Origin: Candidatus Thorarchaeota archaeon | Lineage (GTDB): Archaea; Asgardarchaeota; Thorarchaeia; Thorarchaeales; Thorarchaeaceae | Assembly (NCBI GenBank): GCA_016933575.1 | Contig: JAFGAR010000151.1 | Coordinates: 1-64,000 of the forward strand | Direction: 5' to 3' | Length of the DNA: 64,000 nucleotides | Shown: positions 1-8,821 of the stretch, in pieces | How the letters are laid out: each line of letters opens with the position of its first letter | Numbering within the stretch: position 1 is the stretch's first letter | The notes under the pieces: model-generated | Database searches by the model: none | What the model was told of the DNA's origin: nothing | Seen by the model: only the letters and a program-made list of their open reading frames with translations | Position numbers and translations under genes: made by a program

Positions 1-361
1 GGCTCTAACAACGAACAACCGAACTGAAGTCGTGCAGAAGCACAAGAGAAATCCCCTCTCCACAGAGGCTGTAGCATACGCATACCTTACAGTTGTGAGG
101 TAGACCTTCATGATTACTGAGCGTCTGATCAATTGGCTAGTCTCTGACCCCAGTTACATTGATTCCTGGTCACAGAGTGGTCATAGAAGTGGTCAGTCAG
201 TCTCAGAAAGAGCATATCCTGTGACCAACGTATAATGGAGTGAGAATGATAATGATGACATCAATGAATAATCGAAGTATTCTTTCAATTACAATGGAAA
301 CCAGGTCAATACAAATCCAATCTAAGGATTCCCTGATTAATACCATAATTAGCACTAGGAG
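1..361. other. Left-edge region, possible 3' end of an upstream gene
   Basis: No complete gene is visible here. One plus-strand frame is open from base 2 to a TAG at 101-103 (about 33 codons) and could be the tail of a gene that starts outside the window. That length is not significant on its own. The rest, up to the MFS transporter, is A+T-rich non-coding sequence with no tRNA-like or strong hairpin structure that I can see, and presumably holds the transporter promoter. Confidence 0.3.
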
Positions 362-472
362 TTGATTGAATGGCATTTACACTCATCAATCCAACACCAC
401 GTGTCCTCAATAGATCAAGGCCCAAGATCTCAACGGATGCAATTGCTTGGGCATATTTCAGGAGGTAAGAGG

Positions 473-1819
473 ATGACACAGGCTGAAAAAATGGATTATG
501 TGGATAACGATGATAAAAAAATGGGAATCATGCATGTTCTAGGTCATCGTGACTTCGCACGTCTCTGGTCTGGTCAACTTGTTTCGAACATTGGGACTGC
601 AATTTCGTCATTAGCTCTTTTGTTCTATGCGTATGAACTTACAGGGTCTGCAATGGCAATGGCAATTCTTGCAATGGCTGAAACTATTCCGGTCGTCATC
701 TTTGCTGGCTTTATTGGGGTCTATGTTGATAGATGGAATCGCAAGACCATAATGGTGATTTCTGATCTAATTCGTTGTGTCACAATCATACTTATTCCTC
801 TGACTATTCACTTCCCAACATTCATTCCCACAATTTATTGGGTGTACCTACTCACGTTTATTTTTGCTACAGCTAATGCGTGGTTCTTTCCAGCAAGGAG
901 TGCATCAATCCCCAATCTTGTTCAGGCTGATGAGCTAGTTTCCGCAAATTCTCTCTCTCAGATGACTTTCCAGGTTGTTCAGTTAGTTGTTCCTCCACTT
1001 GGGGGTATCCTTGTAGCACTCCTTGCACCTGACTATTTCATGGCGTTTGCTATTACATCCATGACATTTGCTATCTCTGCATTTGCTCTTGGGGGAATTG
1101 TTACAGATCTCCGACCCGACAACACAAGCGTGAGTGATGAATCACTACGTGTTCAGATAGTACAAGGCGGTAGATATGTCGTTGGCAATGCTATTCTATC
1201 ATTCCTATTCGTATTTGCAATCTTACTCGCTGGTTCATCAGGAATACTAAATGCACTTTTAATGCCATATTTCGAAGGCGAACTCGGCCTTGGTTCAGCA
1301 CAGATTGGTGTTGTCTTAAGCGTAGGTGCAGGATCTGGTGCTTTGACTGCTATCTACTTTAGCAGAAAGAAGAATCTCGACAAACCTCTCTATCTTGTGA
1401 CCTTTGCAGGACTACTTGCTGGCATTGGAGTGTTTTTCTTAGCTCTTGCGTTTGATCTGATTACAGTGATACTATCATGGGCAATGGTTGGTGCTGTAGA
1501 TGTCATACTTAACATTCCATTGACGGTTCTCATGCAGGAGCTAGTTGAAGACAAATTCCGTGGACGAGTTTTTGCTCTTCTAAATGTAGCATTCACATCT
1601 GTACAAGTCGTAGGAATGGCTATTGGCGGAGTCTGGGCTGAACTAGCTGGCTCTACAGGTCCACCACTCATTGGTGCAGCTCTAGCTTTGGTCTTTGTGT
1701 CATTAATAGGATTCATAGCTGTTGCTCAGATGAAACTTCATTCCCGTCTTCCTCAGAGAGTAGAAGAAGTATTTGTAGAAGAAGAACTGAATGTCTTTGA
1801 AGAGGTTCCTGTTTCATAA
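473..1819 (+). CDS. MFS transporter, DHA3/EntS-like exporter
   Basis: A major facilitator superfamily permease of about 448 residues with some 12 hydrophobic helices. The N-terminal stretch DFARLWSGQLVSNIGTAISS and the loop-2/3 motif GVYVDRWNRKT (form of the family A motif GxxxDRxxRK) are typical of the drug/siderophore exporter branch (MFS_3). I chose the ATG at 473 because GGAGGT lies just upstream at 461-466. An in-frame ATG-like start at 362 would add 37 polar residues that do not look like MFS. The substrate cannot be inferred. The gene stands alone and meets the minus-strand ScpA gene tail to tail with one base between stops. Confidence 0.85.
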   Translation: MTQAEKMDYVDNDDKKMGIMHVLGHRDFARLWSGQLVSNIGTAISSLALLFYAYELTGSAMAMAILAMAETIPVVIFAGFIGVYVDRWNRKTIMVISDLIRCVTIILIPLTIHFPTFIPTIYWVYLLTFIFATANAWFFPARSASIPNLVQADELVSANSLSQMTFQVVQLVVPPLGGILVALLAPDYFMAFAITSMTFAISAFALGGIVTDLRPDNTSVSDESLRVQIVQGGRYVVGNAILSFLFVFAILLAGSSGILNALLMPYFEGELGLGSAQIGVVLSVGAGSGALTAIYFSRKKNLDKPLYLVTFAGLLAGIGVFFLALAFDLITVILSWAMVGAVDVILNIPLTVLMQELVEDKFRGRVFALLNVAFTSVQVVGMAIGGVWAELAGSTGPPLIGAALALVFVSLIGFIAVAQMKLHSRLPQRVEEVFVEEELNVFEEVPVS

Positions 1820-1820
1820 T

Positions 1821-2474
1821 TCATGTTGCTTCTGGAACAAAAGCTCTCCAGAGCTGTCGTGTTGCTGGATTGTAGACCAATCTTCCTCTGGAAACAAGAA
1901 TTATGACATAGAGAAAACGTCTCAGAAATTCATCAAAATCATCGTTATTGATAAGTTCATCAAAAATCACTTTCATCTTCAAGGGAATGCTTTCCAGAAA
2001 TCTGTCCAAGTCTTCAATGAAGACAGAATCTTCCGTGTCAAGGGTAAAACCATTTGGTAGACCTGACATCTCCGGAATTGGATCTTCTATGGACTCCTTT
2101 GACATGGCATCAATGAGTTGTACCACTCTTTGAAGAGAACTGCCCAATGAATTATGTTCAATATGCCCGATAACTACAGGTTGTTTTTGTGTTAGAAGTT
2201 TCGCCAAGTCCTTTGTTGATTTGCCCTTCAAACGGGCGACATAGACCTCAGGAGAGGCAAGTACTCTTGCAAGTTCTTGAACGCGATTCACCTTTGTTCC
2301 GAGAATTTCGTTAAGCATCTCATCGATATCGAGTCTGCTATCAAGTTTTGCTGCCAACTCCTGTAATTCTCTATATGGTTCAGATAGACGGATTTCCAAT
2401 GGATCAATCTCGCCGGAACGTGCAGCTTGCACTATTTGATAGACTCTCATGGTAAGGCTGTCATTCTCTCCCAA
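1821..2474 (-). CDS. scpA: Segregation and condensation protein A (kleisin)
   Basis: A 217-residue kleisin-like protein that should bridge the heads of the SMC dimer encoded immediately upstream. Identification rests mainly on position, 12 bases after the SMC stop, and on a C-terminal segment (about residues 165-215) resembling the winged-helix end of ScpA that binds the SMC head. The N-terminal helical region is divergent and the protein is shorter than most bacterial ScpA. The start is a TTG, supported by GGAG nine bases upstream. It is probably translated from the same transcript as SMC. No ScpB gene is nearby. ScpA is the best fit; the alternative is an unrelated helical protein. Confidence 0.75.
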   Translation of the reverse strand: MGENDSLTMRVYQIVQAARSGEIDPLEIRLSEPYRELQELAAKLDSRLDIDEMLNEILGTKVNRVQELARVLASPEVYVARLKGKSTKDLAKLLTQKQPVVIGHIEHNSLGSSLQRVVQLIDAMSKESIEDPIPEMSGLPNGFTLDTEDSVFIEDLDRFLESIPLKMKVIFDELINNDDFDEFLRRFLYVIILVSRGRLVYNPATRQLWRAFVPEAT

Positions 2475-2486
2475 CTTGCATTTCTC

Positions 2487-5400
2487 CTATTGTGCTTTAA
2501 ATGTCGGACTCTCAATGATGACCGAGGGTTCGACTCCATTCGGTGACACGACTCCAAGAACCTTATCAGCATGCTTCAGAAGGTGTGTACTCTTTGCTGG
2601 CGTGAGAAGCAAAAACTGACTACGGCGTGATGCATTATGGAATAGTCTACTAACAAGTTCAGTATTTGTTGCATCAAGAAATGTATCGACTTCATCAAGT
2701 ACATAAACTGGCGCTGGATTGAATCTCTGTAAAGCTAGAATTAGAGAAATAGCGATTAGTGATTTCTCTCCTCCTGATCCTGCACTAATATCTCCAAAGC
2801 CCTCTGCCTTTATTCTAGATTTGAAGTCGACTCCATAGTCGCCATCTCTCATTGCAAGTTCAAATCTAATACTTCCAGGAAATTGCACACTACCAAGGAC
2901 TTCATTTACGCCTCTCTCAACCTTTCGTAGAGTTTCATTCATACCATTGTGATATTGTTCTCGAATACTCTTAACTGCTGATTCAGCTTCATCCAATTCT
3001 TCCTTAAGCTCAGCAACTCTCTCAATGAGAGTGACTAATCGAGATTTCAACTGCGACTCTGTATGTGCAACGCTCTCAGATACGTCCTGATAATCATCGA
3101 GTATATGTCTCAATTTGATAAGATCGTTTCTCACAATATCTAATGGCTTAACGATTTCAGGGCGGACCTTATTCTCCAATTCTTGTTTCAAGAGATCAAG
3201 GTCATATTCCATATTGGTGAGTTGTCTTTTTGATTGCAAAACCTGCAATTTTCTCTCTCTGATAATTAGGTTTAGCTCGACATTGCGCTCGCTCAAGGAG
3301 CGATACGTATCCTTGAGTGCCTTTAGTCTCTCTCGAATTGTTGTCTGCTTGTTTCTTGTCTCATCTCTGCTTGCTTTCATGACATCAATTTTTTCTAGTA
3401 TCTTGGATGCAGCACTCTTTGATTCCTTTATTTCAGAACGGAGTTCCTCGAGACTTGATGCTAACATATCCACTGTTTCAGTGGTCCTCTTTAGCTCTTG
3501 GCGTTTGATTTCTTCATCTCGTTCTGCAGCACTTGCTCTAGTGTCTACCTTCGTCAGTTCACTCTGAAGTTGTCTATGCTTAATTCTGAGTGCGGAATCT
3601 TGACCAATTAGCCTACTCCTCTCAGGGGGCTGCGAATTGTCCAGCTTTCTCAGGTCTCTCTCCGCCTTATCATACTCTGCTTGGAGGGTCTTCAGCTCGT
3701 CATCCAAGGCGACAATCCTCTCTTCCAGTTCTGGAATACTCCCAATGAGACTCTTTCTCCTATCCCAAGTTCCACTCCATCTCGTCATCTGACTTAGTAA
3801 GTCAAGAATTTCCTCTCTCTGATTTGTCAATGCATCTAGTTCTTGCATTGTGCTTGTGACCTGTTTCTGAGCTATAACGAGGTCCTTGTTCGCTCTTGAT
3901 AGCCGTGACTGAAGAGGTGCAGTAGACACCATTCCAGTTGGTTCTAATCTGGGATTACTTACAATCTTTTCATTGTCTGGAACAATCACTTGTCCTTCAA
4001 TAGAAACCGCTCGGAGACCCTCATTCAAAGCAAGACGTATTGCGGTCTTGGTTGTTCTTGTCAAGATAAAGTCTCCAAAAGCCCTTCTGAACAACAATTT
4101 GTCAATTTCATCTATGTTTAATCTGTCCCAGAGCAGTCCTTCAACTCCTGATGCATTCTTTAGAATTGGAGCCTCTGGAAGGTCATTGAGGTCTCTCAAC
4201 AGGATAATAGGTGAGGGGGCATTGGCAATGTCTCGGAGTTTCTGTAGAATTTGAAATTCAGATTCTTCAGTCACAATAAATGCGACTGCCATATTCTCAG
4301 GAAGTATTGCTTCTACAGCAGTAGCAATTGTGTCATCAGCTGTGAACAATTCCAACAGAGGACCTACGACTGAAACTAGGTTATGTTCAGCGATTGTCTC
4401 TTTTAATTCTCGTACAGTTTCTGGAACTCGCTTTGAGGTCTCAGAGAGTCTTGTGTTCAGATCGCCAATCTCTTTTTGCAATTGTGAAACAAGTGAGCTC
4501 TTTCTGAAGCGTTCCTCATTAAGCAATGCTATTTCTCTCTCTAACTGACCCTTTCTTTTAACAAGTTCCTTCTCATCTGATTTCTCCATCACTGCCCAGA
4601 CATTTGACCATTTACTCTCAATAGATTCGAGTTCAGCCTCTTCGACCTGGAGTCTCTCACGGACACTTCTTAGAAGTAGGTCCTTCCCTTCAATCTCCAC
4701 CTGGAGTGTCTTATACCTGCCATGAGTCTCTGCTCTTCTTGTATTCCAATCAGCAAAGACTTCTAGTTCTTCTCGTATCTTCGTTCTTTCTTCTTCGATG
4801 TTTTCAAGTTCTTCTCGCAGATGTTTTTGCTTCTCCATTGTTGACTCTTTGGAGGAGGTGATTCGTTCAATGTCCTCTTCCAACTTTGTCTTCTGTCTAG
4901 TCTGTGATTTCAATTGACTCTCTGTCTGCCGTAGTTCATTGACATGCTTCTTTGAATCTCCCTCGACCCGTGTTAGATTTCTCTCCTCTTCCTCAATCTT
5001 TGCGACTACACGACCGATTTCTACTTGGAGATTGGAATATTCTGTTTCAAGTTCTGTTGATTCAGCCTCATTATCCTTAATATTTAATTGAACCTGTGTC
5101 TGTTCCTCTAAAATCGCCACAAGTCCAGTTTCTTTATTCTCAATAACGCTCTTCAAATCGATTATCTTCTGATTGGTATCGTCGAAGGCTGCCCATTTGA
5201 GAGCAAGTTCAAGCGTCTTCTCTTGCTCTAATAGTGCTCTCTTCTTATCCAATCTGTCAAGGTCATGCTGCAATAATTCAATCTCTCTCTCTACAGACTT
5301 TGATTCAGTTAATGCCAAATCGAGTCTGGTTCGGCTTTGGACTACCTCCGTTTCTTGAAGGATTATTCTGTCTCTCAGGGAATCAAGACCAGTCCCCTCT

Positions 5401-5858
5401 TCAATAAGTCTTCTCACCTCATAGGGATCCATGTCTCGAATTGCATTGATTCGCTCTTGTGCAATAAATACCAGTGGATTATCAGTATCCAATCCAAAAG
5501 AGTCTACTATGACTCTCAGTTCAGCAGCCTTCACACGTCGTCCGTCGACATATGCTCTTGGGATACCATCACGGTCTATCTTCCGAAGTAATTTTCTATT
5601 TACCCCGTTTACTCTGAGATGAACCTCTACTTCGGCTGAACTTGCTCCATGTCTGATGAAATCACTCCATTTGCTATACCTATTCTCTCTCTGATTTGAA
5701 CCAAGAGCAAACTTGAGGGCATGAAAGATTGAGGTCTTGCCAGAGCCATTTGGTCCTGCGATCACAGTGAGACCTTCGGCGAACTCCACTGTTCCTTTGT
5801 AAAAGGAAAGGAAGTTTTCCAGCCGTGCAGAATCAATATGTACTCTAATAGCTCCCAA
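2487..5858 (-). CDS. smc: Chromosome segregation ATPase SMC
   Basis: A full-length SMC protein of 1123 residues that organises and compacts the chromosome. The N-terminal head carries Walker A GPNGSGKTS (about residues 34-42). Two long charged coiled coils (about 165-480 and 660-960) flank a globular hinge (about 495-640). The C-terminal head has the signature SGGEKS and Walker B PVYVLDEVDTF. The usual leucine before SGGEK is glycine here (AGSGGEKS). The start is TTG preceded by AGGGGA. It sits between a degenerate AAA+ gene (15-base gap) and scpA (12-base gap), forming a three-gene operon in which all starts are TTG. Confidence 0.96.
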   Translation of the reverse strand: MGAIRVHIDSARLENFLSFYKGTVEFAEGLTVIAGPNGSGKTSIFHALKFALGSNQRENRYSKWSDFIRHGASSAEVEVHLRVNGVNRKLLRKIDRDGIPRAYVDGRRVKAAELRVIVDSFGLDTDNPLVFIAQERINAIRDMDPYEVRRLIEEGTGLDSLRDRIILQETEVVQSRTRLDLALTESKSVEREIELLQHDLDRLDKKRALLEQEKTLELALKWAAFDDTNQKIIDLKSVIENKETGLVAILEEQTQVQLNIKDNEAESTELETEYSNLQVEIGRVVAKIEEEERNLTRVEGDSKKHVNELRQTESQLKSQTRQKTKLEEDIERITSSKESTMEKQKHLREELENIEEERTKIREELEVFADWNTRRAETHGRYKTLQVEIEGKDLLLRSVRERLQVEEAELESIESKWSNVWAVMEKSDEKELVKRKGQLEREIALLNEERFRKSSLVSQLQKEIGDLNTRLSETSKRVPETVRELKETIAEHNLVSVVGPLLELFTADDTIATAVEAILPENMAVAFIVTEESEFQILQKLRDIANAPSPIILLRDLNDLPEAPILKNASGVEGLLWDRLNIDEIDKLLFRRAFGDFILTRTTKTAIRLALNEGLRAVSIEGQVIVPDNEKIVSNPRLEPTGMVSTAPLQSRLSRANKDLVIAQKQVTSTMQELDALTNQREEILDLLSQMTRWSGTWDRRKSLIGSIPELEERIVALDDELKTLQAEYDKAERDLRKLDNSQPPERSRLIGQDSALRIKHRQLQSELTKVDTRASAAERDEEIKRQELKRTTETVDMLASSLEELRSEIKESKSAASKILEKIDVMKASRDETRNKQTTIRERLKALKDTYRSLSERNVELNLIIRERKLQVLQSKRQLTNMEYDLDLLKQELENKVRPEIVKPLDIVRNDLIKLRHILDDYQDVSESVAHTESQLKSRLVTLIERVAELKEELDEAESAVKSIREQYHNGMNETLRKVERGVNEVLGSVQFPGSIRFELAMRDGDYGVDFKSRIKAEGFGDISAGSGGEKSLIAISLILALQRFNPAPVYVLDEVDTFLDATNTELVSRLFHNASRRSQFLLLTPAKSTHLLKHADKVLGVVSPNGVEPSVIIESPTFKAQ

Positions 5859-5873
5859 ATCTTGTTCCCCTAG

Positions 5874-6944
5874 TTACCTTCCCATAATCCTCTGAAGTCT
5901 ATCACTACTTTTCTTGGCTCGAAGGAGTCTTGTTAACCTGTCCTCCGGTGTTCCATTAAGCAAGAATGGATATCTAGCTAGAAAACCACGGTCCTCCTTT
6001 GAAAGAGGCATTCCATCATTCAGTACCTCAATCACCCGTTGAGTCTCTGTGTAGTTCTCTCCTACTGCCATTAAATAGAGTTGGTCAAGGAAATCGTCAG
6101 GATACTCTTGCTCAATTTTGGTCAGTGTTGGGTGTGTCTTACCACTCACTCGTGCAATGACAGAATTGAGGATGGTTGGATTAGTTAATGGCACCACTCC
6201 ACTATTGCTAATCATATCCTCTATCTTCTCACGTGGAATTTGAACGCCTTCTTCTCGTTCCGTCATGAAGAGACTTGTTGCTAACCGTTTGACGTCAGCA
6301 AAACTCCATCCATCCGTTAGTTCAGCAACCACAGAGATATCGATATCCTCTCTCCCCTTCAAGACTTGCTCGAAGAGTCGTACTCGATCTTCTATTGAGG
6401 TACCTTCGATGACATACGTCTTGTCAAACGTTGCAAGTATATCCAAATCGAGAAACTGAGGTTGAGTAGTCGTTGCAATGACCAAGACCTCATTCTCATC
6501 CCAACTTGTTCGTGACATCTCATTTTGCAGAGATACTGATTGCGCTGTGTTTCTAGGTGCAATGTTGTCCAGTCTGTCAACCAACATGATTGTAGGTGAA
6601 TTTCTTCTAGCGAACTCAAATCCCACTCTTAGTATGTCAGGTCCCCTTTTAGACTCCTTTAGCAATTCCTCGATTCTGAATCTAACTAGTTTCAGTGGCA
6701 CTTCCCGGCAAAGATAATGAGTAAATGCTTCAAAGTCAGTTCCTGGTGGGCCAATGAGTAGAACACGGCTTCCAAATTTAATACCCTTATCTGACATATT
6801 TCGTTTCATGTCATCAAAACGTTTCATCAAGGCTTGGTGTTCCATAGCCTTTGTCACGACCGAGTACTGACTCAATCGCTCTCCCACTTGTTGTTCAGGT
6901 TCGACTAGGGTGACTGCCTCTGCAAATGATCTGTCTTCACTCAA
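5874..6944 (-). CDS. Degenerate AAA+ protein of the SMC-ScpA operon
   Basis: A 356-residue protein with the layout of a classical AAA+ module that appears to have lost its ATPase residues. At about 64-73 the P-loop reads IGPPGTDFEA: the GPPGT frame is kept, but the GKT residues are replaced. Walker B at about 118-129 reads TIMLVDRLDNIA, with Arg in place of the catalytic Glu. Sensor 1 is ATTT rather than ATTN, and the usual LRPGRFD arginine-finger segment is LATFDKTY. A helical lid (about 195-250) and a further helical C-terminal region follow. The start is TTG. Lying first in the SMC-ScpA operon, it may be a structural or nucleotide-sensing partner of the condensin-like complex; this is inference. 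Confidence 0.8.
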   Translation of the reverse strand: MSEDRSFAEAVTLVEPEQQVGERLSQYSVVTKAMEHQALMKRFDDMKRNMSDKGIKFGSRVLLIGPPGTDFEAFTHYLCREVPLKLVRFRIEELLKESKRGPDILRVGFEFARRNSPTIMLVDRLDNIAPRNTAQSVSLQNEMSRTSWDENEVLVIATTTQPQFLDLDILATFDKTYVIEGTSIEDRVRLFEQVLKGREDIDISVVAELTDGWSFADVKRLATSLFMTEREEGVQIPREKIEDMISNSGVVPLTNPTILNSVIARVSGKTHPTLTKIEQEYPDDFLDQLYLMAVGENYTETQRVIEVLNDGMPLSKEDRGFLARYPFLLNGTPEDRLTRLLRAKKSSDRLQRIMGR

Positions 6945-7014
6945 CTTGCAACCCCACTATTTGGCCTCCTGGTCAATTGTCTGAATGCATATTACGTCTT
7001 CGGAGTGTGAATAA

Positions 7015-7039
7015 TTTCGCGCCGTTCAGTTTTCGCGCC
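7015..7039. promoter_or_regulatory. Tandem TTTCGCGCC motif in divergent promoter
   Basis: The 131-bp gap between the divergent AAA/SMC/ScpA operon and the MoxR gene contains TTTCGCGCC at 7015-7023 and again at 7031-7039, a 16-bp period in otherwise A+T-rich DNA. A TATA-like ATAAGTGTTATAC follows at about 7054-7066, just before the MoxR start. The repeats could be operator sites or BRE-like elements for either operon. No binding protein is known from the sequence. Confidence 0.4.
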
Positions 7040-7075
7040 CTCTACTGAGAGGTTCATAAGTGTTATACACAAACG

Positions 7076-8809
7076 ATGAAGTGGATTGTGCTACCCATGA
7101 CCCCTCCATCAGACAAACTGCGTGAGCTTGTCACGAACATCATTACTACTGTTGAAACTAGAGGTCTCTTTGTTCACTCAACAGATTTAGAGATCAAATA
7201 TAGTGAATCCAGCAGTGCTAAGTCGCAAGTAAAAACAATGAGGTTGCCACTTATTGTTGGGACGTGTGTCTTGAATGCTCTTGTTCCAAGATCTGCTATG
7301 CTCTTGGTAGGGGGTCATGGTGGAGGTAAGACTACACTTGCCAAAGTACTTGGTCGAATGATGACCGGTAAAAGTCTAGAAGCGATTGAAGATGGTATTC
7401 TACGAGGCCATCCTCAATTGACAGAAGAGAAGATGGTTGCCACATTGAAACCCGGTCCTCTAATGAAGGAGGGTGTCGAAGTCGTTGTCTGGCGGGCATT
7501 TGTTACTGGTTTCTGGAAAATCATCGATGAAGTAAATCGTCTAACACCCCATGCACAAAATATACTCCTTTCTCTTCTAGCGGAGGGAGAAGTCAAGTAT
7601 TATGACGATGTGAAACGGTGTGAGGAGTACTGTCTTTATGCCACACTAAATCCCGCAGATGCAGGAACATTCGATCTAGGTCCGCCATTCCTTGATAGAT
7701 TTGGTATTGCTGTACCAATCACTATGCCCACAGTAAGTGACTTAGAACTCATTCTTGCTTCAAGAGACGAGCGTCTCTTTGGATACGATGAGTTGTGGCA
7801 AGTTCCCGCTCTCCTCACTGAAGAGGACTTGTTGAAGATCTGGAATTTAGCTGACAAGGTCCCAGTCTCTCAAGAAGCGTCTGAGTACCTCCGAGCACTC
7901 GTTAGAGAATTTGGAGCCTGTATAAGAGCTGATAAGAGTCAATCATCAGGATTGACTGTGGAAACTGGTCTATGTGATGGGTGCCATTTCAACACTGCGA
8001 AAAGCGTGTGCAACAAAGTAATAATACCTCTTAGTGTTCGGGCGGCAAAAGATCTACATAGATATGCAAAAGCAGTTGCATGGTTGGTTGGTGCGCAGGA
8101 AGTCTCAACGGAGATAGTGAAATCAATTGCCCCCCTAGTGTTTTGGCATAGAACACGCTTTGTACGGGATGAGACTGAGAGGTCTCCCTATTATGGTAAC
8201 ATCTATGCATTTACAGAACATCTTGTCGAACTGGCCTCTGCACGATTTGCTCAGAGAGCACCTGCTGTAACAATTATCGAAGACCTGAAACAAGGAAAGG
8301 AATCAAATCAAGCACTAGAGGATCTCAAAGAGATGGCTAAGAGCGATCTCCTAGTAAGACTGGATTATGCAGAGTATGCAAAGGAATTGAAGAAGTCCCG
8401 GTATAGCAAGATGGTCCAGAATCTTGAGAAAGGGATTCGATCACGCGATGTTGAAGGGCTTACAAAAATCCATGAAGAACTCATCCGTGAGACTGATTTT
8501 CCCAACCGTAGTATGCTATTGAAACAGGTCTCTGATGCGCTTCACAAACTGACACTCACCCAGTTCGAGTTGACGTTTGAACAGTGGCAAGATATTTGGA
8601 CAACAATTGGAGTTCAATATCCCAAGCTCACTCCAATTCTCAAAGAGACCTTGGAACCACCAAAACGAAAAGTACTTCGTGTTGATGGTCTAACTCTTGT
8701 TATCTACGTTACTGGTGATTCCCCAGATTCCTCTGTTTTTCTAGAGATATCTGGAGGATCAGAAGCTGTAAGATTGAAGGAAGTGCTGAACAGTCAACTA
8801 GTTACTTAG
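7076..8809 (+). CDS. MoxR-family AAA+ ATPase
   Basis: A 577-residue MoxR/RavA-type AAA+ ATPase, a class that typically works as a chaperone with a VWA protein to insert metals or mature complexes. Walker A GGHGGGKTT is at about 79-87, Walker B IIDEVNRL at about 145-152, and sensor 1 YATLNPAD and DRFGI follow. Between ATPase core and lid is a C-x2-C-x7-C motif (GLCDGCHFNTAKSVC) that may bind zinc or an Fe-S cluster. The region after about residue 400 is helical and unrecognised. An alternative start is the ATG at 7097. The VWA gene follows with almost no gap, so the two are probably co-translated. Confidence 0.85.
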   Translation: MKWIVLPMTPPSDKLRELVTNIITTVETRGLFVHSTDLEIKYSESSSAKSQVKTMRLPLIVGTCVLNALVPRSAMLLVGGHGGGKTTLAKVLGRMMTGKSLEAIEDGILRGHPQLTEEKMVATLKPGPLMKEGVEVVVWRAFVTGFWKIIDEVNRLTPHAQNILLSLLAEGEVKYYDDVKRCEEYCLYATLNPADAGTFDLGPPFLDRFGIAVPITMPTVSDLELILASRDERLFGYDELWQVPALLTEEDLLKIWNLADKVPVSQEASEYLRALVREFGACIRADKSQSSGLTVETGLCDGCHFNTAKSVCNKVIIPLSVRAAKDLHRYAKAVAWLVGAQEVSTEIVKSIAPLVFWHRTRFVRDETERSPYYGNIYAFTEHLVELASARFAQRAPAVTIIEDLKQGKESNQALEDLKEMAKSDLLVRLDYAEYAKELKKSRYSKMVQNLEKGIRSRDVEGLTKIHEELIRETDFPNRSMLLKQVSDALHKLTLTQFELTFEQWQDIWTTIGVQYPKLTPILKETLEPPKRKVLRVDGLTLVIYVTGDSPDSSVFLEISGGSEAVRLKEVLNSQLVT

Positions 8810-8821
8810 GTGTGTATTATC

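Noticed and set aside
362..472. Start of the MFS gene at 362
   Set aside because: The ATG at 473 has a strong GGAGGT and begins the conserved MFS part; the extra 37 residues are not transporter-like.
3115..3567. 150-codon plus-strand ORF inside smc
   Set aside because: Antisense shadow of the coiled-coil coding sequence with serine/leucine-rich nonsense composition and no ribosome-binding site.
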